DNA of 45,860 nt, from positions 1 to 45,860 of the forward strand of contig CALCWC010000096.1 of NCBI GenBank assembly GCA_937905985.1. Direction: 5' to 3'. The first letter of the stretch is position 1. Each line of letters begins with the position of its first letter. The notes beneath the pieces were generated by a model. That model saw only the letters and a list, made by a program, of their open reading frames with translations. It had not been told where the DNA came from and searched no databases. Below are positions 1-8,693 of this stretch, piece after piece. Source of the stretch: an uncultured Verrucomicrobiales bacterium (lineage in GTDB: Bacteria; Verrucomicrobiota; Verrucomicrobiia; Verrucomicrobiales; Akkermansiaceae). Position numbers and translations under genes: made by a program.

Positions 1-60
1 CATCACGGCACCTTGTGGACTTTCACCACAGTTCGCGTATCGCGTCGGTCGTACAGAAAT

Positions 61-85
61 GGGCCGCACGCATGGCGTGCGGCCC
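61..85 (-). terminator. Hairpin terminator of the ankyrin-protein operon
   Basis: An 11-bp perfect inverted repeat (61-71 and 75-85) with a 3-nt loop lies 8 bp beyond the stop codon of the minus-strand ankyrin gene. Only a short T-rich stretch follows on that strand, so it may be a weak terminator or a 3'-end stabiliser. Bases 1-60 contain nothing I recognise. Confidence 0.6.
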
Positions 86-93
86 GTTGTTTG

Positions 94-3000
94 TCAATGC
101 TCACCAATCCATTTTAGGAACTCTGAGGAAGCCCGGGGCTTGCCGTCGGCGGCTTCCCCTACCCACTGCTTGAGGGGCCCGGGCTTGGCGCCGTTCTTCA
201 AAAGGGCATCCGCCACCTGGAGAATCTTGTCCTGCCTCCCGGCGTTTTGCGGGCAGGCGGAACGCTCCGCCAGCGTGTACAGGACGGGGCGGCCACCGGA
301 ATCCGGCACATCCGCCTTGGCACCGTACTTCAACAACACCAGCGCGTGGTCGTACATATCAGCGTTGATGCACTTGGACAGCAGGGGAATCTTGCCGCCG
401 GGCGTCATGCAGACCGCATTGGCATCCGCGCCGTGCTTCAGGAAGCTCTCCAGAATCTGCACGCTCTTGGGGTCGTTGGCATCATCCTTTTCGCACACGG
501 CAAAGAAGAGCGGCACCTCCAGCCCCTGTATATCCTTGTCGAGCGCCTTGGCATTGGCACCATGTGCCAGCAGCCACTCCACCTTATCCGCCTCCCTGCC
601 CTGGGTCATCTGCTGGAGCATGGTAGCGAGACCGAAAATGCATTTGGCATTGAGGTCAATCTGGGCGCCGCACTTCTCCATGATGTAATCGGGAGCCTCG
701 AAATTGTCCTTGGTGCGTTGGAGCACGTTGAACAAATCCTCTGCGGTGGGCTTGGCACCGTGGTCCACCAGCAGCTTGATGATGGCGGGCCTGCCGAGTG
801 CGTTGTTGATGGGACTCTCCCGCGAAAAGCTCTGCATCATGGGCAACTGGTTGGGGTCGGCCCCCTTTTCCAGCAGGAAGCGAACGCTATCCGCATTGCC
901 GTGCAGGCAGGCGATGCCGAGGACGGGGAAACCGTGCTTGTCCACCTCGCACGGATCAGCCCCCTCCTCCAGCAACACCTGAACCAAGGCGGGCTTGCCT
1001 TCCATCACCGCATCAAAGAGCGGGGAGGATGCCTTCTGCCGCCCGCAAGGCTGGTGCAGCAGCGCGGGATTGGCCTTCACCAGGCGGCGCAGCGTCTCCG
1101 CATCTCCCTTCTGGATAGCGGCGGACATGGCGGCCACATCATCCGCGGAGGCGGGGCCGCCGCCGAAGAGACCGGGCTTGACGTTGACGCCGAGCTTGAC
1201 GCCCTTGGGTTGATTGAGGTTGCCCGTGCGCTGGTCGAAGGGGATCTCAATGGTGCCCCCGCCCGTGAGGAAGTCCGCGCGCTGCTTGGAATCCGGCGGC
1301 AGGAACTGCGTGAGCGACTCGCGCGCCATGGAAAACACGCCCTCCGCGGCCTCCGACCAGTTGCCGGCCTTGTCACAGTAGCACAGCACGGTCACAAACC
1401 CGCGGTTCCACTGGCGCACCATGTTGGGATTGCCACAAACCTCGGCCTGGAATCGGCGGTCGATTTCCCCGCCGCGCTCGCCGAGGAAACACGCGCGCAG
1501 CGAGCACTTGTTGGCATCCGCATACGCCATGGCCTCGCCGAGCGATTCAAACGCGCGCAGCTTGGGATGCTCGTCCCTCTCAATGGGGCGCTTCATGATG
1601 TCCGCCTGTTCCTCCTTGGAGAGGTTGACCACGCGCACAACCAAGCGCTCGCCGTAGGGGCGCAGCAAGTCCACCCACGTGTTCTCCGGCGTGGGCTTGT
1701 CGGAGTCCGAGTACAGGCGGCATATCTTGGCGTTAACGGGGCCGAAGGCATCATGCACAACGGCTTCGGTCGGCGACAGGTCGCTGAGGTGGAGCAGCTC
1801 GATCTTGTTGCGGTCCCTCCAATCCAGGAGGTTCTTGAGGTCGTCCTTGGCAACGTCGGTGAGGTAGACATCGATATCGCGCCCGCTCTCCAGGCGGATG
1901 TGCACCCATGAGGAGGCCGTGTCTATCTCGTACGAGGCGTAGACGATGCTGCCCTTCACCTCAGTGATTTTTCCCTGGCTGTCTTTCAAGTGCCAAGTGT
2001 AGGAGGGCGACTCGAACGAGAGGTCGTGCGCGGCGAGGGCGTTCATGCCATCCGCCTCCCTTGCGGGCTCCACAGCGGGAAAATGTGATTCCTTCAGCAT
2101 GACGGCCGCCACCTCGCCGCCGGGCAGCTTGGACTTCTGCGCGGCGGCGGCCAGCGTACCCTTGAAAGAGTCCTTGCGGACCGTGTCCACCCCCTTGCAA
2201 CCCAGCACCACGGGAATCACGCGGCGGGCTGTTTCCGCATCGCACACCAGCAGCGGCAGCGCGGCGTCCATCAGTTTGTCGGCGGTGGCGGCATCGCCCA
2301 CCTGGTAGAGGTGCAGCGCGTGGCCGATATCCGCCATGGCGCGCCAGCAGACAATTTGCAGCTGGGTGCCGCAGGAGTTGTTGGGCGTGGCGTCGCGCAG
2401 GCTGAGGTTGATCAGCTCTTCCGTCACGAAGGATGCGGTCTCAAAGTTTCCCTGCTCCAGGAGGGATGGCACAGCCTGCCGCATGAAATCGCGCAGGATG
2501 CCATAGCGGCGCAGGTGCTGGTATTTCACGGCATCCGCCACGGGGCCGTGCAGCAGGTAGGAGAAATTGGCCTGCCAGAGGCTCCAGGCGTTCGAGTAGT
2601 GCTGCTCCGCAATGGCGAGGATAAGGGCATCCTTCTCGAACCGGCGGGCCTCGGCGGTGCGGACTTGGGCGCGCGCGTGCATGGCGCAAGCCAGACGCGT
2701 GGCGGGGTAGCCGTAGTACTGCGGATCGGACGTCATGCCGCGGATGATTTTCTCGGCGGCGGCGCGGTCGCCGTGCTCCGCGGCGTAGCGGTACAGGCAG
2801 CAGCCGCGCAGCGCGTAGGCCCCGGAGTATTCCGCCGGATCCACCGGGATGTCCTTGAGCAGCACCTCCGGCGCGCCCCAGGTGAAGCAGTACTGCGCCA
2901 TGGAATCGCGAACGTTCTTCTCCTGCCCCTTGGCGCTCTCCATCCAGCGCGCGGCCACGCTGGCGCGCTCCTGCGCGCTGCACCAGATGTCGCGCCGCAG

Positions 3001-4662
3001 CACCAGCATGTCGTGCATGTATTGGGCGAGCACCTTGGCGGAAGGCTGGCCGTTGCCGTCGTGCTCGGCAGCGGTGAAGGTGATGGAGGTGCTGGTAAGC
3101 TCGGTGAATCCCTTGAGCAGGGCGTGATTTCCGTTGCAGCGGGCCACCAGTTCCGTGAGCGCGAGCGGGCTGATGCCGCGCAGGCCGTACTCGTTAAATA
3201 CGAGCGGCCAGGCCTTGCTGCGGTTGAGCAGCTTGGCCAGGGCATCGCATCCCTTCTGCATGTCTTCCCTCTGCCCCTGCTGCTCCATGAGCGCGAGCGC
3301 CACGATGCAGCGGTGCAGCGTGAGGTTGAGCTCGCGGCAGGACGCCTTGAGAGCCTCATCGTCCTTGGAGAAGTGCGGACCCTTCTCATCAATAAGCACA
3401 TCCACGAAATGCGGCGTCACCTCAATATCAAACACGGCCTTGAAGGTGTCGTACCCGTCCACGTTCATCCAGCTGCGGCGCGTCTCGTCCGGCAGCGCAA
3501 GGTCATCCTCAATCAGCGAGAACGCCAGCATGGCGGGCAGCGTCTTCTCACCCGCCGCCTTCTGCAGCAGCTCATCCAGCCGGGCGGCGTCCGCCGCCAG
3601 CACCTCTGCGGGGGAACGTCCCTCCCTGCTGAGCAGCTTCAGGTCCCAGCCCGGCAGGTTGATGGCGGTGGTATCCGGCATCTCGTACAGGGACGCCTTC
3701 TCATCCCAGAGCGGCTTCCAGGCATTGGCGGCGGGGGCGGCGGCCAGGATGCTGCGGGGGACAAAGCCGAGCATGTCCGGCGAGAGGTCGGAGGTGAGAT
3801 GGCGAATGTGCGCGTGCACTTCCGTTGGGGAGGCGATATCGCCGTTGTGGCGGGCATCGATGTAGTCCATGGCGGCATCGACGGCAAGCGGCAGATCCTT
3901 GCCCCAGGTGTATCGCCAGCGGCGCAGGCCCTCGCCCTTGGCGTTGCGGTGCAGGAAGGCGGTATCGTTGAGCAGCAGGTGCAGCGCGTCGCTCGCGTAT
4001 TTGCGGCGGCTGTTGACAAACTGCGGCGCGTACGCCACGGGGTCGCGCCACAGGCGGTTGTAGTCGTCCATGCGGGAGGCACCGATCTCGTGCATAACGT
4101 AGAGGGGTTCCAGCAGCCAGGGGTTGGTGTCGTTGATGGCATCGGTGATGGAGATGAAGTCATCGCAATTGCACCCGGTCTGCGACATGCTCTCCGCCAT
4201 GTTCACCTGATAGAGCAGATTCATCAGGTGGCGGCAATCCGCGGGCTTGGGGGAGCTGAAGGTGTGGCGGATATGCGCCATGAACAGGCGGTGCTCCGGC
4301 TCACCGTGGCTGGCGAACCACGCGTGTGCCGCATGCCAGGCCAGGAACACCTGTGCATCCGTGCTGTTGGGGTTCTTCTCCAGCTCCTTCATCCAGGCGT
4401 GCAGGGCATCCAGGCGGTCGCTGTATCCCTTGCCGGAGTTCCAGACCTGCTTGAGACGCTCCCTGGTGGCGGGCAGGATTTCACCGTTAAACGAGGGCAA
4501 GCCGAGCAAGCGCATGGCGGCATCTGCATCCATGGTCTCCATCTGCCGCTGCGACATGCCGCGGTTCAGGGCGTGGAACGAATGGGTGTTGCCGTCAGCT
4601 TCCTCAACGGCCGACAGAGGAAGGGCGGCGAGGGAGAGCAGGATGATGTGGCGTGCTTTCAT
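94..4662 (-). CDS. Large exported protein with C-terminal ankyrin repeats
   Basis: This 1522-aa protein starts with a clear signal peptide (basic MKAR, hydrophobic core, ALPLSA), so it is probably exported. The first ~1100 residues match no family I recognise. A stretch at about residues 1040-1120 could be a thioredoxin-like fold without a CxxC. From about residue 1170 to 1500 there are ankyrin repeats, recognisable by repeated LL-xxGAD/GAK turns, which normally bind proteins. I chose the start at 4662 because it forms an ATGA overlap with the upstream gene and begins directly with the signal peptide; a 22-residue upstream extension is not signal-like. It is the last gene of the sigma-factor operon. 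Its function is unknown; a periplasmic scaffold or sensor is only an inference. Confidence 0.85.
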   Translation of the reverse strand: MKARHIILLSLAALPLSAVEEADGNTHSFHALNRGMSQRQMETMDADAAMRLLGLPSFNGEILPATRERLKQVWNSGKGYSDRLDALHAWMKELEKNPNSTDAQVFLAWHAAHAWFASHGEPEHRLFMAHIRHTFSSPKPADCRHLMNLLYQVNMAESMSQTGCNCDDFISITDAINDTNPWLLEPLYVMHEIGASRMDDYNRLWRDPVAYAPQFVNSRRKYASDALHLLLNDTAFLHRNAKGEGLRRWRYTWGKDLPLAVDAAMDYIDARHNGDIASPTEVHAHIRHLTSDLSPDMLGFVPRSILAAAPAANAWKPLWDEKASLYEMPDTTAINLPGWDLKLLSREGRSPAEVLAADAARLDELLQKAAGEKTLPAMLAFSLIEDDLALPDETRRSWMNVDGYDTFKAVFDIEVTPHFVDVLIDEKGPHFSKDDEALKASCRELNLTLHRCIVALALMEQQGQREDMQKGCDALAKLLNRSKAWPLVFNEYGLRGISPLALTELVARCNGNHALLKGFTELTSTSITFTAAEHDGNGQPSAKVLAQYMHDMLVLRRDIWCSAQERASVAARWMESAKGQEKNVRDSMAQYCFTWGAPEVLLKDIPVDPAEYSGAYALRGCCLYRYAAEHGDRAAAEKIIRGMTSDPQYYGYPATRLACAMHARAQVRTAEARRFEKDALILAIAEQHYSNAWSLWQANFSYLLHGPVADAVKYQHLRRYGILRDFMRQAVPSLLEQGNFETASFVTEELINLSLRDATPNNSCGTQLQIVCWRAMADIGHALHLYQVGDAATADKLMDAALPLLVCDAETARRVIPVVLGCKGVDTVRKDSFKGTLAAAAQKSKLPGGEVAAVMLKESHFPAVEPAREADGMNALAAHDLSFESPSYTWHLKDSQGKITEVKGSIVYASYEIDTASSWVHIRLESGRDIDVYLTDVAKDDLKNLLDWRDRNKIELLHLSDLSPTEAVVHDAFGPVNAKICRLYSDSDKPTPENTWVDLLRPYGERLVVRVVNLSKEEQADIMKRPIERDEHPKLRAFESLGEAMAYADANKCSLRACFLGERGGEIDRRFQAEVCGNPNMVRQWNRGFVTVLCYCDKAGNWSEAAEGVFSMARESLTQFLPPDSKQRADFLTGGGTIEIPFDQRTGNLNQPKGVKLGVNVKPGLFGGGPASADDVAAMSAAIQKGDAETLRRLVKANPALLHQPCGRQKASSPLFDAVMEGKPALVQVLLEEGADPCEVDKHGFPVLGIACLHGNADSVRFLLEKGADPNQLPMMQSFSRESPINNALGRPAIIKLLVDHGAKPTAEDLFNVLQRTKDNFEAPDYIMEKCGAQIDLNAKCIFGLATMLQQMTQGREADKVEWLLAHGANAKALDKDIQGLEVPLFFAVCEKDDANDPKSVQILESFLKHGADANAVCMTPGGKIPLLSKCINADMYDHALVLLKYGAKADVPDSGGRPVLYTLAERSACPQNAGRQDKILQVADALLKNGAKPGPLKQWVGEAADGKPRASSEFLKWIGEH

Positions 4663-5597
4663 GAGCGGCTTTGCGTTTGGGTGGGATGGGAGAACGGGCG
4701 GATGGGCGCGTTGGCGGCATCCTGCCACACGGTGATTTTCTGCAGCTGCGTGCGCGACACGGGGAAGGTGTCATCCGCCTCGCGCTGCTTTTCGAGTTGA
4801 TTCAGGTTGGCGTTCAGGGACATGCGGCGCGTGCCGCCCGCAAGCTGGTCCAACAGCTCCTCCCTGCCCTGCTTGTCCTCCTGGCTTTCCACGCCCTCGT
4901 TGGCAATGGCGTCCGTGACCTCGGCGGGAATCCAGAAGGTCCAAGCGCTGCCGGCGGGCACCTTGTCGAGCATGCGCCGCACGGCCTCCGGCAAGTCGTC
5001 CACGCTGCATTGGGTGGTGGTGCGCTCGGGTTCGGAGATACCCGCTTCAATCATGATGCGGTTGACGCCGCGGATGCTGCCCTGGCCGGGCTGCACCTCC
5101 ATCTGGATGCCGTTGGGGAGGGTGGTGACGCCGGGGCGCTTGGCGTTGAGCTCCAGCACGCGCTTCTCCTTGGCGGCCTCGCGAGTCTGGAGCACGGGGA
5201 TGACCTGTTTGTCCAGTTTTTCCCGCTGCTCCATGAGCTGCTTCTCCAAGGCGCTATCCTTCATCTTGGGCAGCTCCGCGAGCATCTTGCGGAGGCGCTC
5301 CATGATGAGGGCAGTGTCGAAATCGCGTGTCTCCAGGCCGTCCTCGCGCAGGCTGGCGGCCAGGGCTTCTGCAAGAGACGCGGGCTGGGAGACGGCTTTC
5401 TTCTGCAGGGCGGCTTCCAGCTGTTTGAGGAATTCCTCCGTGCTGAACGCGGAGCCGAGCTGTTCCTGCATGGCGTGAACGCGGGCGGCGAAAAGCAGGC
5501 CGCGGTGCTCGGAAAGGTCGTGGCGGACTTGCTGCGGCATCTCTTGCGCGTGCAGCAGCGTGCAGACCAGCATAAGGGGGATAAGGTATGTTTTCAT
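4659..5597 (-). CDS. Exported degenerate FKBP-like (Mip-type) protein
   Basis: A 312-aa protein with an N-terminal signal peptide (cleavage probably after LLHA). Residues ~20-150 are helical and charged, like the dimerisation domain of Mip/FkpA peptidyl-prolyl isomerases. Residues 151-174 (NAKRPGVTTLPNGIQMEV) resemble the lead into their FKBP domain, and 202-233 (LPEAVRRMLDKVPAGSAWTF) resembles the conserved segment ending in PAGS.W...IP. The FKBP domain between them is very short and most active-site aromatics are not evident, so isomerase activity is doubtful and a chaperone or structural role is more likely. It lies 15 nt after the PDZ gene and overlaps the ankyrin gene by 4 nt, so the three are probably translated together. 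Confidence 0.7.
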   Translation of the reverse strand: MKTYLIPLMLVCTLLHAQEMPQQVRHDLSEHRGLLFAARVHAMQEQLGSAFSTEEFLKQLEAALQKKAVSQPASLAEALAASLREDGLETRDFDTALIMERLRKMLAELPKMKDSALEKQLMEQREKLDKQVIPVLQTREAAKEKRVLELNAKRPGVTTLPNGIQMEVQPGQGSIRGVNRIMIEAGISEPERTTTQCSVDDLPEAVRRMLDKVPAGSAWTFWIPAEVTDAIANEGVESQEDKQGREELLDQLAGGTRRMSLNANLNQLEKQREADDTFPVSRTQLQKITVWQDAANAPIRPFSHPTQTQSRS

Positions 5598-5612
5598 TTT
5601 GTAAGATGTTTT

Positions 5613-6830
5613 TTAGTTTCGGAAATCCAGCAGGCGGAGGCGAAGCCCCTCCGGCAGGGGGCGGGTGGAGCGGTAGGTCTTGGTGGGCGAGAGGTGACCG
5701 CATTCCTTGATGGTGACCGCCCCGTTGTCGCGGTACAGGTAGACGCTGCCGTGCCCGTCCGTCAGGGCGATAAGCCCGTTGGGGCGCAGGCTGCGCCAGG
5801 CGCGCATCACGGCAGCGTTGTCGGGTTGTTCGCGGGAGAGTTCCCAAAGCAGGGCGTTGCGGGCGTCGTCGCGCTCTTCCTCCTCGGCCTCCATCGCATC
5901 CCAGTCCACCTTGAGCTCGCGCACAGGTGCATTGTACTCCCGCGGGGCAAGCTCCAGCACCTCGGTGTGGTCGATGCGCTCCACCTCCACCAGCGCGCCG
6001 TCCGGTGCCGTGTCGAGCAGTTCTTTCAGCGTGGCATCATCGGTCACGCTGGTGCCGTTGATGCTCAGCACGGTGTCCGCGGCCTGAATACCGCTGCGCT
6101 CCGCGCGGCTGTAATGCTCCACGTTGACCATGGAGCGGCAGCGCGCCAGCACCTCCGGCGGCAGTGCGCGGCACTGCTCCGCGGTGTCGATGGCGCAGCG
6201 GCCCAGGCTCACGCCGTCCGTGTCCAGGACGTCCAGCATCAGGCGGCCATGTTCCACGCTCACCTCCAGGCTTCCCCGTGCATCCTCCAGCCGCAGCACA
6301 CCCACGCCGCACACGGGCGCATTCTCCTCCACCATATGCTGCATGGTGCGCAGGGAATCCTTCAAAGCGGCGGGGTCCGGCTTGTCGCCCATGACAGCCA
6401 GTGCCGCGCGGGCATGGTTCTTGAGCGGGCGCAGGCGGCGCGCAATCTCGGCGGATTCTCTGCCGAACTGGGCCGCAGCCAGGGCGGAGGCGCGCAGGGC
6501 CGGGGTGAGCGTAACGGTGATTTCCTCCCCGCCGCGCAGCACGCGCAGCTCCGTGGGCTTGCCTGCACGCATCTGCCGCAGGGCCTCCCGCAGGTCCTCC
6601 TGCGTGGCGATGCCGTGTCCCCCCACGGAGAGCAGGACATCGCCGGGGCGAATGTCCGCCCCGGCGGCGGGGGTGTCCTCCGCCACCTGGCGCACCACGA
6701 GGCGGTTCTCCTGCTCCTGCGGCACAATGCCGAGCACCACGCTGCCGGGGGTCTCCGCCGCCGCGGCGCGCAGGGCGAGTCCTGCCACGAACAGGAGTAT
6801 CATCACCAGTCTGTATATACTCGTTTTCAT
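5613..6830 (-). CDS. Exported protein with two PDZ domains
   Basis: A 405-aa protein with a signal peptide (MKTSIYRLVMILLF... ending AAAA at ~25). The first PDZ domain is at ~28-115, with an AAGADIRPGDVLLSVGG core. A second, less typical PDZ is at ~235-297, with the SGIQAADTVLSINGT core. PDZ domains of this type bind protein C-termini in DegP/DegS/RseP-type envelope proteases, but no protease catalytic domain is present. The ~100 C-terminal residues are unassigned. The start at 6830 gives a signal peptide and a 1-nt gap to the upstream gene. With a sigma factor and a TM protein just upstream, a sensing role in envelope stress is a reasonable but untested inference. Confidence 0.8.
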   Translation of the reverse strand: MKTSIYRLVMILLFVAGLALRAAAAETPGSVVLGIVPQEQENRLVVRQVAEDTPAAGADIRPGDVLLSVGGHGIATQEDLREALRQMRAGKPTELRVLRGGEEITVTLTPALRASALAAAQFGRESAEIARRLRPLKNHARAALAVMGDKPDPAALKDSLRTMQHMVEENAPVCGVGVLRLEDARGSLEVSVEHGRLMLDVLDTDGVSLGRCAIDTAEQCRALPPEVLARCRSMVNVEHYSRAERSGIQAADTVLSINGTSVTDDATLKELLDTAPDGALVEVERIDHTEVLELAPREYNAPVRELKVDWDAMEAEEEERDDARNALLWELSREQPDNAAVMRAWRSLRPNGLIALTDGHGSVYLYRDNGAVTIKECGHLSPTKTYRSTRPLPEGLRLRLLDFRN

Positions 6831-6831
6831 G

Positions 6832-7218
6832 CTACAATACTTCGTCTGCGACAAATACAACGGGAGCCTTGATGCTGAACGACGAGCGGTCGGCGGCATC
6901 ATGCACGGTGTAGGCGGGCTGCTGCTCCGGCAGATATTCTATGACGGGCGGCTGGTCTCCCACAGGGTACAGCAACACGCACAGCATCAACACAACCGCC
7001 GCGCACACCGCCGCCAGCAAGCGCCGGTAGGTACGCGCCCTGCGGGTGTGCAGCGCGGCCAAGATGCGGGTCTGAGTACCCAGCGGGAGCGGGGCGATGC
7101 GGAAGCAGTGCAAGTACCGCTCCGTCTCCGCCTGCCGCTGCTCCAACGGGCGAATCTCCTGCTGAATGGCATGCAGCAGGCGCTCGTTCAATCCGGGTGG
7201 TGTGGCTATTCCTTTCAT
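6832..7218 (-). CDS. Small single-pass membrane protein, putative anti-sigma factor
   Basis: 128 aa. A charged N-terminal part of ~65 residues is followed by one transmembrane segment (~67-85, rich in A, V, L and C) and a ~43-residue C-terminal tail, giving an N-in, C-out layout. The start codon overlaps the stop codon of the sigma-factor gene as ATGA. This position and topology are typical of membrane anti-sigma factors, but I see no zinc HxxxCxxC motif or other defining sequence, so the role comes from context. The tail would lie outside the inner membrane, where the exported PDZ and FKBP-like products of the same operon could contact it. Confidence 0.7.
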   Translation of the reverse strand: MKGIATPPGLNERLLHAIQQEIRPLEQRQAETERYLHCFRIAPLPLGTQTRILAALHTRRARTYRRLLAAVCAAVVLMLCVLLYPVGDQPPVIEYLPEQQPAYTVHDAADRSSFSIKAPVVFVADEVL

Positions 7219-7739
7219 TCTGCGAAGTGGTCTAAGAGTTCTCGAATACCCGTGAGGGCCCTGCGGTAGCGGGAGGCAACCGTGTTGCGGTTAATCTCCA
7301 GCAGCTCCGCGATTTCCAGGAAGGTCATGTCCTCCCACACATGAAGCACCACGATTTCCGCCTCCTCCGGCGGCAACCGGCGCAGGGCGGCTTCCACCTT
7401 GCGGCATTCCTCCGTGGTCGCCTCGTCCGATTGCAGCAGACACATGCCCTGCCCCCACGCGCTCTCGCCCACACGCCGATGCATCCCCTTCAGGCGCGCG
7501 CGGTTGAGATAGTGGCGCAGCGTGGTGTACGCATAGCGCAGGATGGCGGTGTCGTCCGACTCACAGCGGCCCTCCGCAACGGCGCGGGCGGTTTTCACCA
7601 CGGCATGCTGGAGGGCGTCCTCCGGGTCCTCCGCGTTCCAATGCACGGCAAAATAGTAGAGCTTGCCGCCATGGTGCTGCAGCCAGGCCGCCCAGTCGGT
7701 ACCGGGTTCGCGGGCGCTGCTGTGCTGGGTCTGCTCCAT
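7215..7739 (-). CDS. ECF-like RNA polymerase sigma factor
   Basis: 174 aa. The region-2-like part covers residues ~15-90 (EDPEDALQHAVVKTARA, then ILRYAYTTLRHYLNRARLK). A clear region 4 with helix-turn-helix is at ~118-170, starting RLPPEEAEIVVLHVWEDMT and continuing with ...EIAELLEINRNTVASRYRRA. The size and absence of regions 1 and 3 fit an ECF (group 4) sigma factor. The start at 7739 lies 13 nt beyond a -10-like TATCAT; a 23-residue upstream extension would run across that promoter. It heads the operon ending with the ankyrin protein and probably directs its own operon and other targets, but which promoters it recognises cannot be told here. Confidence 0.85.
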   Translation of the reverse strand: MEQTQHSSAREPGTDWAAWLQHHGGKLYYFAVHWNAEDPEDALQHAVVKTARAVAEGRCESDDTAILRYAYTTLRHYLNRARLKGMHRRVGESAWGQGMCLLQSDEATTEECRKVEAALRRLPPEEAEIVVLHVWEDMTFLEIAELLEINRNTVASRYRRALTGIRELLDHFAE

Positions 7740-7752
7740 AGGCTTCAGGATA

Positions 7753-7781
7753 ATGATAGATGATTTCTCTGCGGATGGAAA
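7753..7781 (-). promoter_or_regulatory. Candidate promoter of the sigma-factor operon
   Basis: TTTCCA (7781-7776), a 17-bp spacer and TATCAT (7758-7753) on the minus strand. The -10 ends 13 nt before the ATG at 7739, so the predicted leader is only about 6 nt. It looks like a housekeeping promoter; an additional ECF-type autoregulated promoter further upstream cannot be excluded. Confidence 0.5.
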
Positions 7782-7840
7782 GCATGCACTGCACGCAACC
7801 ATCCTCACTACCCTATAAGCACGAATTTCCCCCCGTGCCT

Positions 7841-7877
7841 AATTTTTTTGAATTTTTTTGAAAAAAAATCAAAAAAG
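7841..7877. other. Phased A/T-tract segment between two operons
   Basis: Two tandem copies of AATTTTTTTG (7841-7850, 7851-7860) are followed by A8 (7861-7868) and A6 (7871-7876). The tracts are spaced at 8.5-10 bp, about one helical turn, which should bend the DNA. The segment stands out in GC-rich surroundings. It lies between the end of the 7880 gene and the promoter of the sigma operon, and could serve as a terminator-like tract for the former or as a bent upstream element for the latter. Confidence 0.6.
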
Positions 7878-7879
7878 GG

Positions 7880-8566
7880 TCAAACCTCGTTCAATTGGGT
7901 GATGGCCATGGAGGGAGCCGGCAGGCCGCGTGCGGGCATGGCCCAGCTGAGCTCGTGCATGCCCGCCTCCAGGCGGTAGAGCACCATGGCGTGGAAGGTG
8001 GCGCCGGGCTTGCCCTCCGCCTGCACAGTGCAGGTGCCGGTCTTGCCGCCCGTGATGAGCTGGCGTCCATCGTAATCCTTGATGGTCACCAAAATGGCGT
8101 AAATCCCGCGTGCGGGCGCGTGGAACGTCATCTCCGTGATGTGGAACCCGTCTTTCTCATGCCAGTGCGGAGCGTATTCGGCAGGCATATCCACGGCGTG
8201 CTTGAGCCCGGGCTTGGCGGGGCGGAAGGCGGCGCGGCGGCGGCATTCACGCCAGCCGGCACGAATCACCACAATGTTGACCAGCACCACCACAACCAGA
8301 CCCGCCGCCAGCCAACTGTAGATGGCCGTGGAGGCATCCGATGCATCTCCCCACACCAAAATGCCCACCAGCGCCAAGCTGAACGCCACGGTGAGCGCTA
8401 TCCCGGCGGAAAAACCAAACACCATGCCGGGAAACAGCAGGTACAGCACTACATAGCGCAGGAACTTGCCCAGGTTGAGCGGCGTGCTCTTGAGGAACTC
8501 GCGCTTGATAACGGCGTCGCTCAGCTGCTGCAGCTGGGCCTGCGGGGTGTCTTTGGTAACGGTCAT
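7880..8566 (-). CDS. Membrane protein of unknown function
   Basis: 228 aa. After a ~32-residue polar N-terminus there are about three hydrophobic segments (~35-52, ~53-73 and ~84-101). A soluble C-terminal domain of ~120 residues follows and looks beta-rich (for example GIYAILVTIKDYDGR). I do not recognise the family. It is monocistronic, with a consensus promoter divergent from that of rpmE. The start at 8566 is 14 nt from the -10 box, so it is probably translated from a very short leader. Confidence 0.75.
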   Translation of the reverse strand: MTVTKDTPQAQLQQLSDAVIKREFLKSTPLNLGKFLRYVVLYLLFPGMVFGFSAGIALTVAFSLALVGILVWGDASDASTAIYSWLAAGLVVVVLVNIVVIRAGWRECRRRAAFRPAKPGLKHAVDMPAEYAPHWHEKDGFHITEMTFHAPARGIYAILVTIKDYDGRQLITGGKTGTCTVQAEGKPGATFHAMVLYRLEAGMHELSWAMPARGLPAPSMAITQLNEV

Positions 8567-8580
8567 GGTGTACGGCGGGC

Positions 8581-8610
8581 ATTATACCCTGCCGGGTGGC
8601 GGCATGTCAA
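8581..8610 (-). promoter_or_regulatory. Consensus sigma70 promoter of the membrane-protein gene
   Basis: Perfect TTGACA (8610-8605) and perfect TATAAT (8586-8581) on the minus strand with an 18-bp spacer. The -10 ends 14 nt before the ATG at 8566. It diverges from the rpmE promoter, whose -35 starts only 18 bp away. Confidence 0.85.
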
Positions 8611-8627
8611 AAAGTTAAAATTCCGCC

Positions 8628-8655
8628 TTGACAAAGGAGGGGGCGCGCGTATAAT
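8628..8655 (+). promoter_or_regulatory. Consensus sigma70 promoter of rpmE
   Basis: Perfect TTGACA (8628-8633), a 16-bp spacer and perfect TATAAT (8650-8655). The predicted transcript has a leader of ~32 nt before the ATG at 8694, suiting a highly expressed ribosomal protein gene. Confidence 0.9.
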
Positions 8656-8693
8656 GCGCGGCGCGCTGCGATGGAAACGCAGCCACCATCGTT

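Noticed and set aside
2311..4800. Very long open frame on the plus strand (and similar at 14335-17094 and 40882-43206)
   Set aside because: These lie opposite well-supported genes in GC-rich DNA, where antisense frames stay open by codon bias. Their translations are low-complexity, rich in His/Gly/Arg, and have no domain. Only the last part of the third (from 43207) is a true gene.
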